Assembly (NCBI GenBank): GCA_032622095.1
Contig: CP136069.1
Location: 155,485,043 to 155,549,042, forward strand
DNA length: 64,000 bases
Source: Siphonodentalium dalli
Taxonomy: Eukaryota > Mollusca > Scaphopoda > Gadilida > Siphonodentaliidae
Direction of reading: 5' to 3'
Part shown: positions 24,068 to 36,840 of the stretch, in pieces
Layout of the letters: every line of letters begins with the position of its first letter
Position numbering within the stretch: position 1 is the first letter of the stretch
Position numbers and translations under genes: made by a program
The notes under the pieces: generated by a model
Told to the model about the DNA's origin: nothing
What the model saw: the letters and a program-made list of their open reading frames with translations, nothing else
Database searches by the model: none

Positions 24068-24247
24068 TAAAACAAAACCGATGAGACTGACCAATTCAGC
24101 GCTAGTAATGGTCGTTGGTCACCATTTTATAATGAGTGTAATGACCATAATAAATGATCGACCATAAAATAACACGAAATAATGTCACCAAAATATTCTT
24201 ACTTAGGATTTGTGATTTTATTTTTCAGATGAAATGCCTGAGAACAA
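24068..24247. other. No feature seen
   Basis: AT-rich gap; nothing is recognised. Confidence 0.4.
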
Positions 24248-24947
24248 GTCAGTTGTGTTGTATGGGCCAGTATGGCACCTGTGGCAAGTAGTTTGGGTCG
24301 AAGTCAGGCATCGGTGCCCATACACGTGGCTACAGGAAAGGGGATTTAAGATTTCTGGTTGTTTTTATATTGAATAAAAAGAGAATCTTGTAACATTGTT
24401 TTATTGTTTTGTTAATTGGTCACACCATCATAGTTTGTTTTACATGAAGTGCATATACTGGGTACAATATCTGTAGTCCAGGCACATTAGGCGTGAAAGG
24501 GGAAAAGTAAGGACATAAATTGGGGAAAGCTGATTTTTTTATATTATTTAGGCCATAACATCGAGGATGTGTCACGAAAAGTCCCCTAAAATCAAAAGTC
24601 AGTTGTGTTGTATTGGCCAGTATGGCACCTGTGGCAAGTAGTTTGGGTCGAAGTCAGGCATCGGTGCCCATACACGTGGCTACAGGAAAGGGGATTTAAG
24701 ATTTCTGGTTGTTTTTATATTGAATAAAAAGAGAATCTTGTAACATTGTTTTATTGTTTTGTTAATTGGTCACACCATCATAGTTTGTTTTACATGAAGT
24801 GCATATACTGGGTACAATATATGTAGTCCAGGCACATTAGGCGTGAAAGGGGAAAAGTCAGGACATAAATTGGGGAAAGCTGATTTTTTTATATTATTTA
24901 GGCCATAACATCGAGGATGTGTCACGAAAAGTCCCCTAAAATCGGAG
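24248..24947. repeat. 350-bp tandem duplication, nearly identical copies
   Basis: The block 'gtcagttgtgttgta' to 'aagtcccctaaaatc' begins at 24248 and again at 24598. I see only a handful of substitutions between the copies. It includes 'gcatcggtgcccatacacg' and 'aatcttgtaacattgtt'. No coding potential. Confidence 0.9.
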
Positions 24948-26089
24948 TTGAGCTTTCGGAGTTAACCACTTTTTTCCATAAAAAAAAACCTTTATATTTT
25001 TCACAATCATAGGAATAATGGGATGATATAAACAAATTTCAGCCAAAACATATACCAAATGTACTTAATATTGTTCAATACAGAATTCTCGAACCAGAGA
25101 TACAAATTCACTAGGGGGATTTGAATGAATTTCGCAGATATGGATATAAAATAACATAATGAACCCAAAAAATGACGATTTTTTCAGACAAACTGTCCTA
25201 TTCGTTGTCAAATTTCTCGGGCTATTCATTACGTAGGCGCAGGCAATTTGTTTTAAAAACTGCACAGACATCACTCCTGCAATATAATAAGCGGGATTAG
25301 CAACTATACCTATGATAAGTTGTCAATACTTGTAAAAACATAACCCTACCCCCTAAACTAGCTCTCGTCACATTTTGCTCTTCCGCTAGTCCAAGTGTTT
25401 GTTGTAGAAAACACACCAACTGTGAAAAGGGTGATAAAAGCATGAAACTTGGCACATATGTTCCTTATACGCTACTGCTCATTTTCACATGTGGCGACAT
25501 TTGCGACAGGCTCTTCTTAGCAATGGTTGCTAGGCAACTACCCGGCATCGGATTAATGCATATGACTGATGTTATATGTGTTATAACAAACTGAACTACG
25601 TCGTGTAGCATTTTTATGGTGAAAATAATTGTTGTTAGTTTTGACCTGATTGACAAATTACCATATTTCTTACTTACAAGGTGGTGACGGTTGCTAGGGA
25701 CACACACACAATCTAAAAATGCACATATGACTGATATTATGGTAGCTTTAACAAACTAAACTACACCTAATAGCACTTTTATGTTGAAAACAATTAGAAT
25801 AGTTGCTTTTAGTGTTGAGCTGGCTGAAAAAATACCATATAATTCTTACTTATATGAGTGGTAACTGTTGCCAGGGTCATACCCGAAATACAAAAATGCA
25901 CATATGACTGATATTATGGTATTATTAACGTTTTTATGGTTAAAACAATTATAAATGTTGTTAGTGTGAGCCTAATCAGAATGTGCTACAAATTTAGTTT
26001 TCATATGGGTACAATTATCCGTTATGCTCCAATAGTTCAGATATCGGGAATTCAAAGTCAGAGTTGAAAAGTTGTTGCTTATATTTAAT

Positions 26090-26969
26090 ATGAGGCATGA
26101 CCATAATAGTTATATAATCCATAGACCCACACAGCTAGATGTATGATGTAAGTCACGGACCCACTCTACTATATATGAAGAACATAGGGTCAGCCACCAA
26201 TATGTTAACCATGGGCCTAGCCTACAATAGTTAGGTTAGGACCCAGGCACATATATAGTCACATGACCCATGTCCATACATATAGACTATGGACGTAGGA
26301 TATGTATAGTCCATGAACCAGACCGCTTCATATAAGCCATTGTATATTGGCATACACCATTTAACCGCGATGCTAGGCTGGTTATACCTGGTCATCGAGG
26401 CCGCAATGGAAGGATGCCGTGTTATAGAAATACAGTAGTGTACTCTATGACAATGGACCCAGCCCATTATACATGTATGATATCTATGACCATGACCATG
26501 ATATTGTTACGTGGTGCAAATACCCAAGTGCCCACAGATAGACCATCTACTAAGATACCATGGACCAAGGCCGATATATGCATGCCATATAGCATTGTAC
26601 CCAGGCATAAGCAGGTGTCTGTCTATATGTAGGATATGGACCCACCCCTTATACGTGTTATAACTACACCAAAGACCCATGCAAGTTTAAATAGTGCTAA
26701 TACACAGGTGACTATAATGTTGTATGCATTGGATACAGGTGCCTATATGTAGGACATGGACACAGGTCCCTAAATAAAAGCTACGGAACCGGCCTTATTA
26801 GTCATTTCATAGATTCACATATATGCTGGTAGGCAATGGACTGATCCACATATATAGGAGACACATGGTCCCCATGCCATACGGGTAAGTCATGGACCAA
26901 AATGCCTGTGCATGGATCCACGTCTCTTTACGTACGTCCGATTTCAGCCATTCGACCAACGCCCTATAG
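26090..26969. repeat. Degenerate 'atggaccca' repeat region, left part
   Basis: Words such as 'catggaccca', 'cccaggcac', 'catatatag' and 'tagtc.catgacc' recur every 20-60 bp without fixed period. No reading frame is conserved. It looks like a decayed simple or minisatellite array; continuation at 27848-28167 and 28628-29050. Confidence 0.55.
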
Positions 26970-27839
26970 TAGACCCCGAAGCCACGACAAATAGTTTTCA
27001 TGGCTGGCTCAACCGATTTTCGTGGCTGGTTAGCTAGCTAAGCCGGCTCAGTCACGACGTTCGTGGCTGACGAAATATGGCGGCTCAGCCGGCTGAGATG
27101 TTATCATTCAGCGTATTTTCGTTTCCGAAATGTTCCTAATCCCCTGTTACCGGTTATAGACGCCGGTTTTTTTTAGCGTTTGTGGTGAACACGTAGATTT
27201 CCAGACCACACGTAATCTTTTGATGTTGGGCTTTTCCATTATGGCGAAAATTCACGAAGGACTGGCATGGATATACTATGTAGTTTCCTATTAAATCGGT
27301 ATAAGTTGTTACATTGGGACTTCTGTCGACTTCAGACTGCTATCATCACTGCCATCTTGCGATATATGCATGCATCATTGAATGATGAACCCGATAGTAA
27401 TGATATATAATATTTCAAAGTATTTTCTATTCTTATTTTCTATTCTTATTGACAAATGCCAGTGATGTCTGAGACTGGGTGTTGTCGATATAAACAATTT
27501 ATATTTTAACCCTTTCAATACCGAATGGATGCGCCCATTCAGTTATATGAAAGCATGTATTTGGATAGTCTTCCAAATTAAGGGGCCAGGTGTTCTGATA
27601 ATATAACAACCATGCCGTGCCCATGCGAGTATGCCAATATTAGGCAATGCGGTTTAGTTCTTTGCGATTCACAGTACAGTTGTGCTTGACATATAAGCCC
27701 ATGCACACGGCTCAGCCATTTTACAATTCCGGCGGCGGAGATTTATAAATGTGGCTGGCGTTAGAAATAATATGGCTGGCGGCGGCTTGTGGCCAATATG
27801 GCTGGCGGCGGCGGCGTACGATGGCGGCTTCGGGCTCTA
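26970..27839. mobile_element. hAT-like element, 870 bp, perfect 8-bp duplication
   Basis: CCCTATAG lies immediately outside both ends (26962-26969 and 27840-27847). The ends are TAGACCCCGAAGCC and the complement of TAGAGCCCGAAGCC. An 8-bp duplication with TAG ends fits the hAT superfamily. The interior is rich in 'ggctggc', 'ggcggc' and 'cagccggct', clearly more GC-rich than its surroundings near both ends. No transposase frame. Confidence 0.85.
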
Positions 27840-27847
27840 CCCTATAG

Positions 27848-28167
27848 GATGGAGGTCCCTATCGATTGGCCGTGTGCACCACCATAGCTTGGCTATGGAC
27901 CCAGGCTCATATAGGTAGGAAATTGAGACGGGCCACTATGGACAGCCCATATATCCAGGCTGATTTAGTTATGACCTTATCCAACAGTTATGACCTTGTT
28001 ACCATACATTTATATGTAAGACATGAACCCATCCCATGAATGTACATGTTACATGACTATCTAGGTTATACAACAGCCACACATACGCCATGGACCCATA
28101 TTAACACCACATGTATAGTGCAAATACACAGGTGCCTGTAGTTATGAACGCATGGCATGGGGAACCG
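27848..28167. repeat. Degenerate 'atggaccca' repeat, middle part
   Basis: Same word composition as 26090-26969, interrupted by the hAT-like element on one side and the 460-bp MITE on the other. Confidence 0.5.
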
Positions 28168-28627
28168 GTCAAAACGCCACACTGTCAGAACGCCACATTT
28201 TCATTTGGTCAGAACGCCATATTTTTGGACGAAATGCCACTATTTTTTAGTCAAAACGCCACCTAATTTTTGTCAAAATGCCACATTGGTTTTATCAACT
28301 TTCATGTTTGTTAAAATCTAATTTTTTTATAACTTTGCGGATGTTTATATTACGTAACGTATACTTGAATGTTGATGCCTTGGGTATGAGGATTATATGT
28401 GGCTTAATATTTCGTTATACTCGCAAATGCATGTGTTATATAGCATAAACATGGAAGTGATGCGTTCGGTTAACACTACATCAAATCTGACCCTCAATGA
28501 TGTATGTGTGAATATCACGAATGGTAACTCTGATATGCGATGTCAGGTGCAACGCTGGAACGGACTGGTGTATAGATGGTAAGAGGTAGGTTTTTCTCAC
28601 CTTCTATATAAAGTGTGGCGTTATGAC
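28168..28627. mobile_element. 460-bp MITE with GTCAAAACGCCACAC ends
   Basis: GTCAAAACGCCACAC at the left end and GTGTGGCGTTATGAC at the right end are complementary at 14 of 15 positions. The left subterminal region repeats 'gtcaaaacgccac' variants every ~20-25 bp about six times. I see no clear target duplication. No coding capacity. Confidence 0.75.
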
Positions 28628-29464
28628 TAGTACCCATGGCATGTACCCAGGTATATACGGCAAATCAATAGAACCAGCCCAAAATAGTATATCATCGGTC
28701 CAGGCCCCTTTCTATGACATGGACACAATAGTTAAGACACGTCATTGGATGCAGTTCCTTAGTAACTATGGGTTGGTAATGGGCCCATGGCTGCCCATTT
28801 AAATTGGAAATGGTCACCGGTTCCAAAGGGTAGTTCATGGTATCCCAGTCTGAAATATATAGGCCACGCTCATGTACGAGCTCCTATATACTTGTAAATG
28901 ACTCATGACCATGTATTGACATAGATGTAGTTATGGCATGGATAGGAAGGAAGCACAGTTAGTTCTTATCGTATAGCAACTAGTATGAGGATGCTACCAC
29001 ACCGTGATAGAGTGTTCGGCATGCCATTGTCAAATGTAGTGCGAATGTCCGATTCCATGGGGGGGGGGGGGGGGTTCAGGTGGTATCGACATAAATGTGG
29101 TTCAATATTTGTACATGTCTCATTAAAATCTATTCCAACAATCGATTGATGGAAGAAACAATAATAAACTCCACACAGTTATGTGATTCTGATAAAACTA
29201 ACTGAATAGTCTGTCAGTTTTAAGAAGATTTGTCAATGGTAGGTGGTTACCTACATGTAGCAACACTGAAACCTCAATACCAATTTGCCACGAGAATCAC
29301 ACGAGAATGCATCAGTACCCAACACAACGACCTTCAGTTATGCATTATTGTCAATATAAGCATAATATATCATATTATGAAACAATTATATCATGTAATT
29401 TCCCGAAACTCATTCCATATTATGAAACAGTTATATCAGTTAAACTCATACATATGGTATGTTT
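28628..29464. repeat. Degenerate 'atggaccca' repeat, right part, and AT-rich gap
   Basis: The word family continues to about 29050, followed by a poly-G run (29058-29074) and unremarkable AT-rich DNA. Confidence 0.5.
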
Positions 29465-30200
29465 TAAAAGGTGGATATGTCCATAGCAACCATTACACCA
29501 CCCGTTGGGTAACGAATGCGGCAACTGTACTCTCATGTTCACACTAACACCAATTATAATAATTGTTTTCAATATAAAAATGTTACATGACATAGTTTAG
29601 TTTGTTAAAACTACCATAATATCAGTCATGTGTGCATTTTTCGATGTCTGGTATGTCCCTAGCAACCGTTACCAGAAATACATAGTAATTTTTAAAGTCG
29701 AACCCACACTAACAATAACTATTACAATTGTTTCACCATAAAATGATAATGACGTAGTTTATATTAGTTTGTCAAAACTACCATAATATCAGTCAGCTCG
29801 GCATTTTTCGATTTCGGGTATGTCCCTAGCAACCGTTACCACCTCTGTAAGTAAGAACTATGGTAATTTTCCAGCCAGATCCACTCTAACAACAAACAAT
29901 ATTATTTTCACCATAAAATGCTGCATGACGTAGGTTAGATTGTTAAAATTGCCATAATATCAGTCATATTTGTATTTCTTCGATGTGGGATAGTTGCCTA
30001 GCAACCGTTGCCAAGGAAGGACCTGCCACGATGTCTACACATCTGAAAATGATTAATAGTGTATAAGGAACCTATGTGCCAAGTTTCATAGTGTTATCAC
30101 CATTTGCACAATTGTTACGCCAAACTCCAGGACTATTATGTGGTATTTTTGCCTTTCAGACACTCAAAGCCATGGGTACGTTTTACGGGGTAGTGTTATG

Positions 30201-30853
30201 TTTCCGGCTATAAAATCTTAAGAATGGTGATGGTTCGATATATCTTATCACTTTCCTTTTCTGAATTAACCACTATTCTAGTATAGTGGTTCATATTTTA
30301 GCTCACTGTCGTCTGAAAATCTTTACTCGCCCTCTTTTGTTAGGAAAAATTTGAATCACCATGTGATTTATATGCTCTCTTCGGCAATAAATGTCATCAC
30401 AATTATAGAATATCAACTGTTAGTAAGCTCTAGCATCAATTACGCATATATATCGACACCTGCTACATGATGGACGGGTATGTGTGAAGATTGAGTCCTT
30501 AAATTAGCCTACATAATACTGCATTCGCATATGGTCTAATGGAATTTCGTCATAATTTGCACCATTATGAAAAATCATGATTATGTAAAATCATGATATC
30601 TCAAAAAGCTAAACTCGGATTCTAGGGGACTTTTGCCAAGTTGTTCACAAACATGTTCTTATTAATCCCTGAAAAATTCAGCTTTCCCCTATTTGTTGCC
30701 GCAGTGAAACCTAATGTGCCTGGACTATTATGCGAATAAGCAGCTTAGAGAAAAATTGAAAACGGGCTAATAATTAAGATATTAATGTTACACGGCATAT
30801 GTATCTATCAGATGCATTGGCACAGGGCCCTTCTTTTGGGTAAAGGGTTAAAC
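30201..30853. other. No gene; fragment of the 394-bp MITE end
   Basis: 'gatgcattggcacagggccc' followed by 'tgggtaaagggtta' at about 30810-30850 is the end of the 394-bp MITE family without its other half. It abuts the start of the segmental duplication. Confidence 0.6.
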
Positions 30854-31799
30854 ACGAAACGTGTCCTACTAAAGTCAGTATTAAATATGGCACCTACTCA
30901 TGCGTGACAAATTCACACTCGATTGTCAACAGTTTATCAATAGACTATAGTTGTTCCACTATTGGCCACGATCTCCCACCACATAACAATAATAGCAACC
31001 ACATGCGCGCCGCATGCGCGCTTGGTTGTTTATACCTTAGGCGCAGGCGAATGGCGTTATATATGTTTTTCTGTTAGCCATCAGTGATATTTCAAAGATC
31101 GCGGGAATGAATTTTGGACAAATTATCACGTGACTTCCGGTTAGCAACTGTGTGGAGATTGCCAAAGCGCGGAATCTGGAATGAACAATCACGATCAAAA
31201 TGAAATTAGCTATATTTCACAACTTACGAAGAATTCCTATTAGTTTCGTGGATTTAGAATAATTTCATTGATTGGCTTAATGAAAACAATCGAAGACGTC
31301 ATGACACAGTTTCTGACGTCATTTACGTCATTTTGGATTTGCGGGCCAGAATCCAGAGAAGATTGCACAATCCACAAGTAGACCTTGACATGTCGTCTCA
31401 GTCGGGATCACTGCATGATGTTACATAAATTATTCTTAGCGTTATGTCGCCGATAAAAGGCAAATTTGAGGCGCAGCATACTGTGTGGTTGCTCAATTAC
31501 GTGTCACGTACGATTCCTAGTAATAATGGTGCTTATATAGCGGGTATCCCCAATGTCAGTTGGGCCCTAAGCACTTCACATTATCGTCCCAGCTGTTGAG
31601 TACTGCCGAGTCTTATGCCTGCATGCTGCCGTTTTACAGGCGCGTCAGCGCGGCATACACTTACCCAACAACCATGCAGGTCCCGGCCTATTTCTCGTCT
31701 AGGTACGACGAAGCGACCTGGCGCGAAATATGAAACAGCGTGTGGATTTTTTTTCATGGAATTCACACAGCATAGATTCTTATAGTTCATATATTTGTA

Positions 31800-31942
31800 T
31801 AGATTCATTATTTAGCACACCACACCGCTTAATCCGGCCAAGACACTGTTGCGGAGACGATAGTCCACCGGCGAGGCGCGAACTCACGCCGGTGCGTTAA
31901 CACCATTATAGGTCCGACACTCTAACCACTGGGTTACCACTT
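31800..31942 (-). repeat. tRNA-derived SINE
   Basis: On the minus strand the head reads 'aacccagtggttagagtgtc' (A-box-like) and about 40 bp later 'gtgagttcgcgcctc' (B-box-like), as in a tRNA-derived RNA polymerase III promoter. The rest of the tRNA fold is poor and a non-tRNA body follows. The copy at 43250-43383 is in the same relative place in the duplication, so it predates it. Confidence 0.65.
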
Positions 31943-32670
31943 CCATACCCTTTACTCAAGCAATTGAACATCTGATCACCAGATGATATAATCTGATATT
32001 TCTTGCGGGCGATATTAGAAGTTTTCAATCTAAATCTCCTATATATTCTCTGCTCCTGAACACATTTTATTTTGATACCTTACATTGTGTTTACACTTTA
32101 AAGTGGTTTTACATAATGATTCATAATGGCTATCAACCAATGAGCACATTCTTCGCCACATTAATATATTTTCAATCGTTGGCTTGATCCCGAACAACGG
32201 ATGAAACTTAAGATCGACATAATAAATGCGTTCATTGTTGTAAAGTATCGGGTTTTTTTCATGGAATTCACACAGCATTATTTCTTAGATTTATATAGAT
32301 TCATTGAGTTAAGTTATTCAGTAAAGTAAATCAATTATAACAGCCATGTTGTCTAAACAAGTTTCATCACCTCATGGCACAACAATGATATTCCACGTGA
32401 TCCTTATAGATTATACTATAGTGCTGAATTGGTCAAGTTGGCGTGACTCCATTGGTTAGGTACCCAGGATCTTCAAAACGCTTAATATATATAGTATCGC
32501 TCGCGCAATCCGAACACGACATCTATCAAAGTGACTTGAAAACAAGATGGCGGCTATTTTTGAATATATATAGTAGATTGAATTAAACTGAGGTAATGTA
32601 AACAGTAATTAAACTGAAATGGGGAGGGGCGAGTGGGTGAGTTTTTGGAATTACTGGGTACCCCAATTAA

Positions 32671-33140
32671 AGGCCCACTTAATTTTCGAACCCCCAGATT
32701 ACAGTATATAAAATATATGCCATATTATATACCAATTGAAAGAGGAAGCTCCAAAACATTGTATTATCTACTTATCCGGTGTAATAAACTGTGATCGTGT
32801 TGTTTTTGTTGAGTTGCCAACGCGTTTTGTCATCAAGGTTGCAGTAAAAAGCAGTATTATTTTCAGTGCAGGGGGAATAACTCTACGTATTAAAGATAGA
32901 GGTCTTCCCCTTCCGTTGAAAACGTTTGAATTCTGTTGCATTCTGGGAGCCAAAGGGGGGAAGTCATTCTATGATTTCAGCAGTTTTCTATTTCTCTGTG
33001 GGCATATTCTGAGACACAGATGTTTCAAACAGTGATGAACTATAGTATTTTAATCATATTTTATGGCATAGATTTTTATTAAAACCGTATATCAAGTCAC
33101 TATAAAAATATAATCGGCGACTCGAAAATTCAGTGGGCCT
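32671..33140. mobile_element. piggyBac-like MITE with TTAA duplication (470 bp)
   Basis: TTAA flanks both ends (32667-32670, 33141-33144). Terminal repeats are AGGCCCACTTAATTTTCGA and TCGAAAATTCAGTGGGCCT. Duplication copy B has the uninterrupted 'ccctaattaaacaaaaataac' at about 44261, a true empty site with one TTAA. TTAA specificity is the hallmark of piggyBac-type transposition. The internal 99-residue frame has no recognisable domain. Related ends occur at about 60193 and 60332. Confidence 0.85.
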
Positions 33141-33783
33141 TTAAAACAAATAACATGCGAATGTGACCAATTCAATAATACTAATTGGGAGAAATTCCTA
33201 ACCGTTTCACCGCAGAGACAGTTTGTGGTAGCGAGTTTCTATAAGAAGCAACAAAACTAGAATAACAGCACATAACGAAATCACATTAACTCAATATACA
33301 AATAACTTTCACGATTTTCGCGTACATGTATACGCAAATTTGTGGCCTGTAGAACTTGTGCATGTATATATAATGGTACATATTACATGACAAAGCCTGC
33401 ACTGAGTTATCCCTTTACAGTCATCGAAATGACAGGTATTGTATAATTCGTTTTCACCTAATCACCGAACACGTTGAGCGCCAAGTGATGTTATACGACG
33501 CGCACCGCAACGATAAACAAGCAATGCCTGGCAATAAGAGAGCCGGAAACCAAAAAAAATCATAATTTTCTCGAAAATAGCGGTCTATGAAAAATTTCCC
33601 CTGATATATATGGTGTATATTTCATCGCCTACAATGAAGTTTAGTTTAAATTTAATAAATGTATTGCCAGGCGTTATATCTTGTCGCCATTTTTCGAGTT
33701 AATTGTGACGTATAGGTGTCCGACCCTCAGCTGAATAACTCTGCATGGCTAGAGCATCCTAAAATGTTGCGAACTGTGTGCCG

Positions 33784-33953
33784 ATTAATGCATTCTCATA
33801 TATATGCGAGTCTCCCGTAGGGAGCCTAGAATATATAAAAGAATACCTTGGATAAACACTATTTATATTGACCTTGTAGGCCAGTGCATTCTCTTATATA
33901 TGCCAGGCACCCTACGGGAGACTCGCATATATAAGAGAATGCGCTAGCACTGA
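33784..33953. repeat. Paired-hairpin cassette in duplication copy A
   Basis: Two hairpins separated by ~50 bp. Stems are variants of 'aatgcattctcttatatatg'. Loops are tctcccgtagggagc and ggcaccctacgggagac. The same design as in the 394-bp MITE but with different loop cores and without the ACCCTTTACCC ends. Confidence 0.8.
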
Positions 33954-34068
33954 ATATCGATTGCTGCACAAGCGCAACTCGCCATGGAAGGGATAACCGT
34001 TGTAGTATGGCAGTGCAAATCTGTCGGTTATTAACCTGCCTGATAACGAAAACATCCAATGTGTCATT

Positions 34069-36189
34069 TCGGCCAATTTGGCCGGTTACTTCATGTGAGT
34101 TTTTCATCTGACGTGTGTGTCGGAATAATGATGTGGAGGATTTATGTAAATGTTAGCCCAAACTACATTTCCAAGTAACGATGGTTTTGTTGTTTATTTT
34201 GAGGAATAATACCGCGTCAGATGAATTCAGCCCAAATATGTTAACAGTTGTCGTGTAAAACATTCGGCAGTAAGTTAGCGTTATTTAGTATTTGTGGATG
34301 TCCTTTAACATGGGGAAAATAGACTACTGCGCTTGAACGAGCATGTGAATTGTCGTTTTTAATGTATAGCAACTTTATAATCAATAACAGAGGCATTCTC
34401 TGTCAAATAAGGTCGCTCTATTTACGATACCAATTGGGGAACTTTGTAAATTAAATTACGCGTAAACTTAACCTGCTGCAAATAGAAAAGGTGTCGGAAT
34501 CGGCGTACTCAGTGGAGTTTATAAAGTGAACATAAAAACATTGAGGTAAGAATCTTTTTAAGGAATTCAACTTTATTTAATGATAATAAACACATAAATT
34601 AAAATAACAAACATGAGACATACATGATTTATAAACTGTTAACAAAAGATATCAAACTCAATACATGACAAAGATGACTCAGTGAAGTTTATAAAGTGAA
34701 CATAAAAATATTAAGGTAAAAATCTTTTTAAGCATTACTAAACCGTTTAGCACAGTCCACTTCACTCATCCGATCATTACTAAACTTCATATTTATCTTG
34801 ATATTGATCTATCAGATGAGAGCTATCAAATCTTTTTTTAATTTTATAGGAAAAAATGGTCGCCAGCGGCCATATTGCATTTACGTTATATGTTATCGCG
34901 TCATGTCGATATCTAGTATTACTTAGAAATTTCACCTTTCCAGATTCATAATTGCTCCATTGACTGTAACAGATGGAATTATTCCCCTCTTCGGATAGAG
35001 TGTCACTGAAACTTTATTTTGTCAGACTGTCTGTATAGTCACTGATTATATATGGCAATAATCTGTAATAAGATGTAGCACTATTTTATTTTATATTTAC
35101 ATGCAGTGCTGTTTTTATACAACAATTCTAATCCCCCCTAGATCATCATGTGATCGACCATACATCGCGCGAGGACCTGGTTGAATTAAGGGGGGTTTTT
35201 ATGGATAACTTCTGTCCTCAAGCTAGATTATACTTATGACATTTAATGGCATGTTTCTAACATGGAGGGTTAGATATGCGTGAGACACCACCACTCTTCA
35301 ATTCACACCAAGTTATCAGCTGTCATATTCGGATATTAGAACCCATAGCCATGATATATGGTTTATTTTGTGTACATGTATACTAGTAATATTGTTATTT
35401 TCAGTACCTTTATATACCAGTACTGTGTATAACAATGCATATACATTAATCCATGTATACATTTGAATCAATTGGGGCGCACCCTGCAGCCAGCTTTTAT
35501 TGGAGAACTTTTTCTCATGTGGATAGTTTGGGTCACCGCTAGATGTGAGCCATGTTTTGTTCTCAAGCTGTCCTTGTGAAGACATCACTGCCAGCGGTGA
35601 TCTTGAATTTTACTATTTTTATGGCTAAATAATTTGGTTGATCCTACAGACGACACCCCTTGTCCGATCGTCACCAGATTCCACAATGATCTTCTGGATA
35701 ACCAGGGGGAGAGTAATCTAATTTTCCCGAATTTCGTTAAAAAACATTACCACAGGCAGCAATTTGGTATCTTACTGTTTGATCCTCTTTTGCGTGACTG
35801 AATTGTTTAGCAACTGTACAGTCATATCCCTCATCTGATAGTCACCACACTTTATATTGATCTTCGGGCTGACAACTAGATGGGAGCTATCGAATGCTCT
35901 GAATTTTTTTGGAAAACATTGTCGCCAGCAGTCATCTTCTATTTTGGTTTTTATATACATGTATATCTCTTCATTCGGATAGCCAGTATTACGTAGGTAC
36001 TTCAACTTTCCGCATTCCTGTCATCATTTGAAATATAAAAATTTACCTGATACCATGCACCCTTCAAAATTTGTTTCGTCGTATCTATTTTAATGACCCG
36101 TATGGTAATATTGATACAGATATATTTGTCAAACATTTCTTTGTACAATATACAGGTATTTAGTTTGTAACTAAATCTAGAAATATATA
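34069..36189. other. Segment present only in duplication copy A; no gene
   Basis: Contains diverged repeats of ~280 bp ('catccgatcattactaaact', 'atcttgatattgatc', 'gatgagagctatc', 'gtcgccagcggccat') near 34700-36010, plus 'gtgaagtttataaagtgaac' twice near 34515 and 34680. No protein is recognised. Confidence 0.5.
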
Positions 36190-36840
36190 ATAGTAGCTGG
36201 TGGACCCTACTTCGTCCGGGATGTTCCCCTCTGATTTTCGAAGAATTGCGCGATTTAACCTTGAATTGACCATTTTAAAGGTGAACGTCATGTCGGGTCA
36301 CGATTTGACCCGCCCAAAACACTCCCCGGACAAAAGTCACGACAAAAGTACCCGTCGAAATCCGCCCGGCTTTACCCGATTTGACCTTGAATTGACAATT
36401 TTGAATGTCAAGATCAGGTCAGGGTCATAATTTGACCCACCCGAAACACTCCTGGGACAAAAGTTACAGTAGGTATTATATTTCGTTGAAATACTTCGTT
36501 TTACCAGATTTGACCTTGAATTGATCTTTTTGAATGTCAAAGTCAGGTCGGGATCAAGATTTGACCCGTCCAAATAGTCCAGAAACATGCCTACATCAGC
36601 ACGTTCGAGAACATGGTCCCACGTGAAATTGGACCCGTCAATATTGCTCCCGGGATCGAAGTAGTCCTACACACACATTTTTAGTCGGATCGGTCAAGGT
36701 CCAGAAACATGCCTATGAGCGAGGTGAAGTTGACACGTTAAATACCAAATCCGAGTCGGATCAGTCGAGCAGTGTTAGAGTCTATAACACATACACACAT
36801 GCATTCATGCATACACACATACATACAGACAGGTGTTCCA
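36190..36840. repeat. ~150-bp tandem units with 'ttgaccttgaattga'
   Basis: Three diverged units with 'gatttgaccttgaattgac', 'caggtc.ggatca.gatttgaccc' and 'cccggacaaaag'. Then 'agtcggatcggtcaaggtcc' and a CA/CATA microsatellite follow. The head 'ggaccctacttcgtccggg' resembles the inverse of 8060-8095, so this is probably the same dispersed family. Confidence 0.65.

Larger units (their letters stand above)
25345..30200. repeat. ~4.9-kb region bounded by inverted repeat arms
   Basis: The left arm (about 25345-25990) contains 'cataaccctacccc', 'acttggcacatatgttcctt' and three ~180-bp subunits with 'tatgactgatattat', 'catttttatggtgaaaa' and 'ggttgctagggac'. The right arm (about 29465-30200) contains the complements in mirror order, with about four subunits, ending '...ggggtagtgttatg'. 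The arrangement is that of a transposon with long, internally repetitive inverted ends. The enclosed 3.5 kb has no transposase, only degenerate repeats and two nested elements. Confidence 0.7.

Noticed and set aside
31860-31942. Functional tRNA gene
   Set aside because: Promoter boxes are present but a proper acceptor stem and cloverleaf are not, and a non-tRNA body follows, so I call it a SINE.
32736-33035. 99-residue frame inside the TTAA MITE
   Set aside because: No transposase motif or known domain; the element is too short to be autonomous.
33859-34107. Minus-strand frame conserved between 33.9 and 45.0 kb
   Set aside because: Conservation is explained by the segmental duplication, and half of the frame is the hairpin cassette.
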